In this document: one piece after another, positions 57,420-64,000 of the stretch
Layout: every line of letters begins with the position of its first letter
Numbering within the stretch: the first letter of the stretch is position 1
Source of the DNA: Monodelphis domestica
Lineage: Eukaryota; Chordata; Mammalia; Didelphimorphia; Didelphidae
Length of the DNA: 64,000 bases
Assembly (NCBI RefSeq): GCF_027887165.1
Contig: NC_077230.1
Location: 33,121,351 to 33,185,350 of the forward strand
Reading direction: 5' to 3'
Made by a program: the position numbers and the translations under genes
Notes under the pieces: generated by a model
What the model was told of the DNA's origin: nothing
What the model saw: the letters and a program-made list of their open reading frames with translations, nothing else
Database searches by the model: none

Positions 57420-58320
57420 ATATTCCCTCCAAGATTGCAGATAACAATCCATTCTTGCCATTGTCTTTTGAAACTCTTTTTCCATGTCTCTCCATAAATT
57501 TGTCTTTGGTGGAGTTAACCCAACTTGCTTGGGGCCTTTTGTTCTTCTCTCATAAATAGCTTACTAGTCAAGTACGTAGGCTATCCATTAGTTATCTCCT
57601 TGCCTTTTTTTGCTTGTATGTCTTTTCTTATAATCTGTACATTGTTTCTCCTTCATAATTCTTGCTTATCACGTGTTGCTTGTTCATTTCATCATTATCC
57701 ATCCTCTACCCCTTGTGCTTTTTCCATTGCTTTTCAAGTGCCCTTCAGTTTTTGTTTTTTTGAAATGTAAATTTCCCTTTCTTGTAGCCATACAACACTT
57801 GTAGAATGTTGGTATTAAAAGCATAGGCCTTTGTTTCAGAGAGAAGTTCAGAATAATTTTTTAAAAACTTGGAAATTTCTCAGTGGTAAATTGTCCCACT
57901 CTTCTTCTTGCTATTCAGTTCTATATTCAGCTTATTGATCTTTCTCATTGATTGTCCAAGATACCTTGTTTTTTCATCCACTTGTTCTCTTCCTGTGTGA
58001 ATAGTTAAGCCAAAATCTTCATAGTTATTATGGATCTAATTTAAGAGATTCTGTAATATTCTGGAGCATGGTACAATTAGCATAATGCCATTTGTGAAGG
58101 AGCATCTGGAAGACGTCAGTATTTGGATAAAAACTCCTTGACTTGGACTTTGTGTAATTTCTGTGACAGTGGCATATAATTGCCATATATGTTCATCTCC
58201 CTCTTTTATGCCATAATCAAAATAAATTTTGGAGGAATATTTTTTAGGGTAATAGGAACCAAAATAATGAAGATTAGGAATTTTCTTCAGACTCATTGAC
58301 TTTCAAAAAAAGGATTCTAA
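57420..58320 (-). mobile_element. RTE-like LINE fragment (ORF C-terminal part)
   Basis: The minus strand encodes, across broken frames, phrases like NGIMLIVPCSRILQNLLN (compare the YADD-side of RTE reverse transcriptases, '...LVLMAPSAEELQQLLN'), TRYLGQSMRKINKLNIELN, LQVLYGYKKGKFT, and MDSLRT near the end. The order agrees with the post-RT part of RTE/BovB-like LINEs. Such an element supplies the tail of the tRNA-RTE SINEs of this window. Heavily decayed; identification by eye from short phrases. Confidence 0.5.
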
Positions 58321-58679
58321 AGGAGAATTATGCACTAGATTTAGAATCGTTGTAGCTGAATCTATACTATCAAAAAGAAAACCCAGATACAGTAAAATCC
58401 TTAGAAATTAAAATCATCAAATGCTAATCCTTTAAGTTCTCACCTAGCACCCTTCCCTACTATCATCCTTCACTGTCTTGGCAGGGATATACAAAACAAC
58501 TTGCATGTTCATGCTTGATATCCATAATATTGAGTTATTTTCCCCCCTCCTATTCTAGGTAAATTTAATCCAGGCCACAGGGTTGGGGGGAGGAAGTGGC
58601 AAAGGAGGGGACAGGGGTGTGAGAAGAATGGAAGGGGATGCTGGAGGAGTTTAAGAAAGGGATGCACCCAAAACAATAC

Positions 58680-59612
58680 TTAGGGGAACATTAAAATAGA
58701 CATTCTGAAATTCAAATTTTTATTAAAGATTAATAAAATTCAAATTAAAATAAGAACATTGAACTAATAAATAAAACTAGGAGCTTTTAAAAAAATAGAT
58801 AAATTATTTGATTAAAAAATAGAGGAGAAAACTAATCACCAGTATCAAAAATGAAAAGGGTAATGAGTAACAAATGGGGAAGGAATAAAAGCAATTATTA
58901 AGAAATATTTTCTTTAGTTATTTGCTAATTAAACTGACAATCAAAATAAAATAGATTAGTATTTACAAAAAATGAAGTGCTAATTAATAAAACAGTAAAT
59001 AGAATCTTTAAATAATCCTCTTAGAAAAAGAAATTTAATAAGCCAAACATGAGCTCTCCAAGGAAAAAACCTAGATCAAATGGATTTATAAGTGAATCCT
59101 ACCAAACATTTATAAAGAATAGTTCAAATAGTATGTAAACTTTGAAAAAAAAGATAAAGAATTTCTTCCAAATTCTCTGACACAAATATGGTCTTGGTTT
59201 CTAAATAAGAAACAGAAAAAGGAAATTTGGGACCAATTTTGTTAATGAATATTAATACAAAAATTTTAAATAAAATATTAGCAAGGAAATTGCAGCAATA
59301 AATCCCAATTATATGACCAAGCTAGATTATACCAAAAATGTAGGGCTAGTTTTGTTATAGGAAAACTATATGCACCTTATCAAGATGCACAAAAAAATCA
59401 ACATTTTTCAAAAGATGCAGAAGAAGCTTAAAAAAAATACACCAACTTTTCCTAATAAAAACAGTGGGAAGCACAAGAATAAATGTAATTTTCCTTAAAA
59501 TTTTAAACAATACTACAAACTACAAAAGGTTGTATTATCTGTAATGGGGATAAACTAGAAGCCTTTCTTTCCATTGCTAACAGAAATGAAGCAGGAATGC
59601 TCATTATCACTT
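58680..59612 (+). mobile_element. L1 ORF2 fragment (up to the RT core), old
   Basis: 'aacctagatcaaatggattt' and 'ataagtgaatcctaccaaac', 'ttctctgacacaaatatggt', 'aaattttaaataaaatatta' and 'agaaatgaagcaggaatgct' plus 'cattatcac' correspond to ORF2 from the pre-RT region to the RQGCPLS-like motif. Ends abruptly at 59,612, where an antisense L1 starts with a T-rich run. Confidence 0.75.
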
Positions 59613-60052
59613 TATTTATTTATTTTTGAAAAATTTATTTAGTCAACTTAGAATGTTATTCCTTGGTTACAAGAATCTGATTCTTTCCCTCCCTCCCCTT
59701 CCTCCACCTCTTCCCGAGGCCGATGTTGAGTGTCTTGGCATGTACACTCCCAGGTATTTTACATTATCTATAGGTATTTAAGTGGAATTTCTCTTTCTAG
59801 CACTTCCTACTGGATTTTATTGGTAATATAAAAAAATGCTGATTATTTGTATGTTTATTTATCTGAGTTTGTTTTTATAGCCTGAACTTTTGCTGAAACT
59901 GTTGTCTCAATTAAGTTTTTCAAATGACTCCTTAGACTTCTCTAGGTAAACAATCATATCATCTATAAAAAATGATACTTTGTTTCAATTATTTTTGTCT
60001 TAATGCTATGGTGAATATTTCTAATACAATACTAAATAGAAATTGTGATATT
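59613..60052 (-). mobile_element. L1 mosaic: 3' UTR joined to an ORF2 fragment
   Basis: 59,613-59,725 is antisense L1 3' UTR starting in a T-rich run ('gttattccttggttacaaga', 'ttctttccctccctcccc'). At about 59,726 it joins directly to antisense ORF2 with a DDMIVYLEKS phrase (near 59,930-59,960). The intervening C-terminal ORF2 is missing. Confidence 0.65.
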
Positions 60053-61862
60053 TTGTACAACTGATTTAGCTCTATAAATTTGAGTAATTAGCTTTGTCAG
60101 AAGTTTTTGTTATGAAGATTGTTTCCCAATTTGTTGCTTCCCTTCTAATTTTGGTTACATTGGTTTTGTTTGTACAAAGCCTTTTTATTTAATGTAATCA
60201 AAATTATTTATTTTACATTTTGTGTTTTTTTTTCTAACTCTTGCTTGGTCTTAAAATCTTTCCTTTCCCAAAGATCTGACATGAATACTATTCAGTGTTC
60301 ACCTAATTTACTTATAGTTTCCTTCTTTATATTCAAGTCATTCACCCATTCTGAGTTTTATCTTGGTGTAGGATGTGAGATGTTGAGCCAAACCTTAGCT
60401 CTCCCATACAGTCTTCCAATTTTCCCAGAAATTTTTTATCAAATAGTGGGTTATGGTCCCAAAAGGTGGGATCTTTGGGCTTATCATACACTGTCTTGTT
60501 CAGGTTACTTACCCCAAGTCTATTCCACTGATTCTCCTTTCTGTCTCTTAGCCAGTACACCATATCGTTTTGATGACCACAACTTTATAGTATAGTTTGA
60601 GATCTGGTACAGCAAGGGCACCTTTCTTTGCATTTTTTTTTTCCATTTCCCAAGATATCCTTGATCTTTTGTTCTTCCAAATGAACTTTGCTATGGTTTT
60701 TTTCTAATTCAGTAAAAAAGTTTTTTGGTAGTTTGATGGGTATGTCACTAAATAAGTAAATTAATTTGGGTAGGATTGTCATTTTTATTATGTTAGCTTG
60801 TCCTACCCATGAGCAATCAATGTTTTTCCAGTTGTTTAGATCTAGTTTTAATTGTGTGGAGAGTGTTTTGTAGTTGTGTTCATACAGTTCCTGTGTTTGT
60901 CTCAGCAGATAGATTCCCAAGTATTTTATATTGTCTAGGGTGATTTTAAATGGAATTTCTCTTTCTAATTCTTGCTGCTGATGACTTGTGTGGGTTTATT
61001 TTGTATCTTGCAACTTTCCTAAAGGTGTTGATTGTTTCTACTAGCAGATTGGCTAACATGACAGCAAAGGAAAGTAATGAATGTTGGAGGGGATGTGGCA
61101 AAGTTAGGACATTAATGCATTGCTGTTGGAGTTGTGAATTGATCCAACCATTCTGGAGGACAATTTGGTACTATGCCCAAATGGAGCTAAAAGACTGTCT
61201 GCCCTTTGATCCAGCCATAGCACTGCTGGGTTTATACCCAGAGGTAATAAGGAAAAAGACTTGTACAAGAATATTCATAGCTGAGCTCTTTGTGGTGGCC
61301 AAAAATTGGAAAATGAGGGGATGCCCATCAATTGGGGGAATGGCTGAACAAATTGTGGTATATGCTGGTGATGGAATACTATTGTGCAAAAAGGAATAAT
61401 AAAGTGGAGGAATTCCATGGAGACTGGAACAACCTCCAGGAAGTGATGCAGAGTGAGAGGAGCAGAACCAGGAGAACATTGTACACAGAGACAGATACAC
61501 TGTGGTACAATTTGAATGTAATGGACTTCTCCATTAGTGGCAATGCAGTGATCCTGAACAACTTGGAGGGATTTATGAGAAAGAACACTATCCACATTAA
61601 GAGGAAAAACTGTGGGAGTAGAAATACAGAAGAAAAACAACTGCTTGATTACATGGATCGAGGGGGACATGATTGGGGATGTAGACTCTAAATGATCATC
61701 CTAGTACAAACATCAACAACATGAAATAGATTCTGATCAAAGACACATGTAAAACCCAGTGGAATTGTGCGTTGGCCTTGGGAAGAGGTGGAGGAAGGGG
61801 AGAGAGGGAAAGAATATGATTCTTGTAACTAAGGAATAATGTTCTAAATTGACTAAAGTTGT
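60053..61862. mobile_element. L1 with inverted 5' part (twin-priming structure)
   Basis: 60,053-61,033 is antisense ORF2: minus-strand frames read TQLKLDLNNWKNIDCSWVGQ and IIKMTILPKLIYLFSDIPIK, then KENQWNRLGVSNLNKTVYDK toward lower coordinates. 61,034-61,862 is sense: ESNECWRGCGKVRTLMHCCW, FDPAIALLGLYP, then EEFHGDWNNLQEVMQSERS, the L1 3' UTR and its end. The 5' end of the inverted part abuts the start of the sense part, and by comparison with human L1 about 60 codons are lost between them. This is the arrangement made by twin priming. Confidence 0.8.
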
Positions 61863-61959
61863 GCATACATTGGAGCTTATGTATTAAACAGTTTACAACT
61901 GTTTACAGCTGACAGCATTGATAGGACTGTCAGCCTACTTAAAAGTTTTCAAAGCAGTT

Positions 61960-63590
61960 TTTCTCAAATAATGTCCTTATCCTAGTAGTTAGAATCCTTG
62001 GATTTATTGAACACTATGCTACTTTATTCGATTGGTTCTTTATAACAGTGCCAAATTATTAATAATTACTATTTTATGATATACTTTGAGAATTGGCACT
62101 GCCAACTCTTCCGCTCACTCCCCTTCTTTATGTGTCTGTGGCTATATCTGTGTTTCTTTATTATTTCTCGAGATTCTTAATCTTTTTCTCTGCATAAATT
62201 CTATTATTTTTTTCTATCTCTGTAAAGTGATTTGTTGCTATTTTAATTGGTATAGGATTAAATAAAGTTATTAAATTTTATTTAATAAATAAATAAAAAA
62301 TATTAAATATTATTATTGGTATTTTTTATTATATTAGCATGTTCTCCCCTTGATCAGTGAATCTTTCGCCAATTATTTAGGTCTGCGTTTCTGGAAAAAA
62401 AACCAAAGTTTTTATGTGTCTTGATAGACTGCCAAATGTTTTATACATTCTAGAGTAATTTTAAATAGAATTTCTCTTCGTAGTTCCCAGTAGGAATCTA
62501 CTGGGTTTTGTTGGTATTATACAGATGATTTGCACAGATTTATTTTATATCCTGTGACTTTGCTGAAATGGTTGTAGATTAATTTCAATTTTTTAATTCA
62601 CTCTGGTTTTTTAGATAGACTATCATATCTGTAAAAAAGTGAGTTTTATTTTCTCTTTTCCTATGCTTATTCCCTCAATTTATTTCTTGTACTGTGCCAA
62701 TGTTTCTAGCACTATATCAAGTAATGGTGGTGGTAATGGACATCTTTACTTTGCCTCTGGAAAGACTGTAGCTTTTTTCTATTACATGTAGTGTTGGCAT
62801 TTGGTTTTAGAAAAATACTTAAATTAAGGAAAAGTTAATTTCTTTTCATGTCCTTATGTGTGTGTAACAGAAATGTTATTTTTTTGGAAAAAGCTTTTTC
62901 AGCATCTATTTAATCATGTAGTCTTTATTTTGTTATTAAAACGATCCATTTTAATTTTAATTTTCCTTATTGAATCAACTCTGATTTCATGGTTTAATTC
63001 AACTTAGTTATAAAATCTTAAATATGTTTTGTTTCTTCTTTTTTATTATTTTATTTAATATTTTCTTCAGTACTAGAGTATTTTAGTGCTTTGTTCCTTT
63101 TTGATTTAAATAAAAAAACTGTATTTTGTATCATAAAAAGAATTTAGAAGAATCCCTTTACATTTTCAAAAATATTTTGTACAATATTGGAACTAATCTT
63201 TAAAAAATAATTTGAAAGAATTCACTTATAAGTACATCTGTACCTGGGGACTTTCTTTTTCTTCATGAATTCATTTAGAGCTTATTCACTCTTTTTTTGA
63301 CAGGTTATTTCAGTAATTTATTTCCTGTTCTATTAATATAAATAAGCTTTTTATATATTTACTAATTTTATTGGTAGAAACTTGTCAAAAGTAGTTTCTC
63401 ATAGTTGTTTTTATTTCATATTTAACTTTTGTGAGTTCTCCTTGTCCATTTTCAATATAAAAACTTTGATTTTTCTTTTTTTTTTCCAGGTTAGTTTTCT
63501 TTATATCTGTTGGTTTTTTTTATTCCAAAAATTGAGTTCCTAGTTTTATTGATTTAGTGTTATCATCATCATCATTATTGTTATAAAATT
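61960..63590 (-). mobile_element. Old L1 ORF2 (RT region)
   Basis: Antisense 'atactttgagaattggcact', 'ttatatcctgtgactttgct', 'agactatcatatctgtaaaa', 'ttatttcttgtactgtgcca', 'cagcatctatttaatcatgt' and 'ccttattgaatcaactctga' follow L1 ORF2 order. More diverged than its neighbours and AT-shifted, with an AT-rich expansion near 62,260-62,340. Confidence 0.75.
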
Positions 63591-63598
63591 GATGATTT

Positions 63599-63602
63599 CA
63601 GA

Positions 63603-63634
<32 letters not shown>

Positions 63635-63665
63635 AACAGACAGACAGACGGAGACAGAGACACAA
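63599..63665. repeat. (GA)n/(CAGA)n microsatellite
   Basis: Purine repeat. The R/E-rich frame over it is an artefact. Confidence 0.95.
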
Positions 63666-63669
63666 GAAT

Positions 63670-64000
63670 ACAGAGCCTTGGAAAACATTCAGCCTTAGAG
63701 GACAGAATATCTATGATGATTTACAGAGGAAACTGAGGAGTGGTCACACAAGACAGAAGGAACAATGGTCCCAATACTGATCTAATAGAGTGTTGGAGAT
63801 GGTGGTTGACAGTGTCATGGGCTACAGACATCAAGATGGATAAAGATAGAGAATTGGCAATCAGATTTGGCAGTTAAGATATCTTGTTAGCTTTGAAGAG
63901 AGCATCATCATTTGAATAAGGAGATAGAAAATTATATTGCCAAGGGTTGATAAATGAAAGCAGAAGAATAACTGAATAGAGGGATTTGAAACACTATGAA
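63670..64000 (+). repeat. Ancient mammalian interspersed repeat, second copy, runs off the window
   Basis: 'ggttgacagtgtcatgggct', 'atcagatttggcagttaaga' and 'gctttgaagagagcatcatc' match the downstream part of the repeat at 49.4-49.9 kb as I know it from mammalian genomes. Confidence 0.5.

Noticed and set aside
58540-58570. Pyrimidine tract followed by TCTAGGTAAAT as a splice acceptor or donor
   Set aside because: A pyrimidine-rich stretch next to AGGTAA occurs by chance; no open frame or conserved exon follows.
60950-61691. Overlapping 149- and 119-codon plus-strand frames
   Set aside because: They are L1 ORF2 C-terminus, not a host gene.
1-64000. tRNA, rRNA or snRNA genes and CRISPR arrays
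   Set aside because: None seen; tRNA-like stretches are SINE heads (B-box-like phrases inside the tRNA-RTE SINEs and MIRs).

Overview
The window looks like a piece of a marsupial (metatherian) nuclear genome. Its interspersed repeats are tRNA-derived SINEs with an RTE-type tail (recurring 3' motif 'accaatacacagtattgattctaag'-like, read here in many decayed copies), MIR/CORE-SINEs, old L2 and CR1/L3 LINEs, many L1 pieces of a non-eutherian type, an RTE-like fragment, hAT-type MITEs and a dense set of endogenous-retrovirus LTRs. No bacterial-type operon, CRISPR array, rRNA or tRNA gene was seen. Nearly all open frames in the window lie inside repeats or in low-complexity sequence.

Host-gene content is limited to one clear CpG-island promoter at about 29.96-30.80 kb. 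It carries a TCTCGCGAGA palindrome, CCAAT boxes in both orientations, an ETS-type site and a YY1-type AAGATGGCG box, which is the make-up of a housekeeping, probably divergent promoter. To the right, a GC- and GGA-rich untranslated first exon can be proposed on the + strand, ending in a good splice donor at 30,596/30,597; everything to the right edge would then be first intron. To the left, an ATG inside the YY1 box opens a short frame on the - strand with a donor at 29,963/29,962. I do not recognise either gene and see no convincing coding exon elsewhere. One 104-nt segment at 12,842-12,945 on the - strand has splice-site-like borders but no open frame.

Left arm (1-29.9 kb): ERV/LTR debris at the edge; L1, MIR and SINE fragments to 10 kb; an LTR cluster from 10.8 to 17.8 kb that splits a long L2 (14.5-19.5 kb); a three-level nest at 22.8-26.4 kb (L1 containing a solo LTR that contains another solo LTR); another L1 3' end split by an LTR (26.4-27.9 kb); then old L2 and CR1/L3 pieces up to the CpG island.

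Right arm (30.8-64 kb): an old L1 (32.4-33.3 kb); an L1 with both ends present but lacking the reverse-transcriptase part of ORF2 (35.5-42.8 kb), into which a 3.7-kb two-LTR element without visible coding capacity has inserted (37.1-40.8 kb); an L2 (42.8-43.9 kb); a quiet stretch rich in MIRs, SINEs and CR1/L3 remnants (45-55.9 kb) with two hAT-type MITEs; one more LTR (56.0-56.7 kb); an RTE-like fragment (57.4-58.3 kb); and a pile-up of L1 pieces to the end (58.7-63.6 kb), including one that looks twin-primed. Many LTRs here are flanked by exact 4-bp repeats, which fits class I (gammaretrovirus-like) ERVs. I did not find an undescribed molecular system. The most useful signals are the divergent promoter, the nested insertions, the RT-less L1, and a ZNF143-like motif shared by one LTR family. 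All family names are by eye; no database search was possible.
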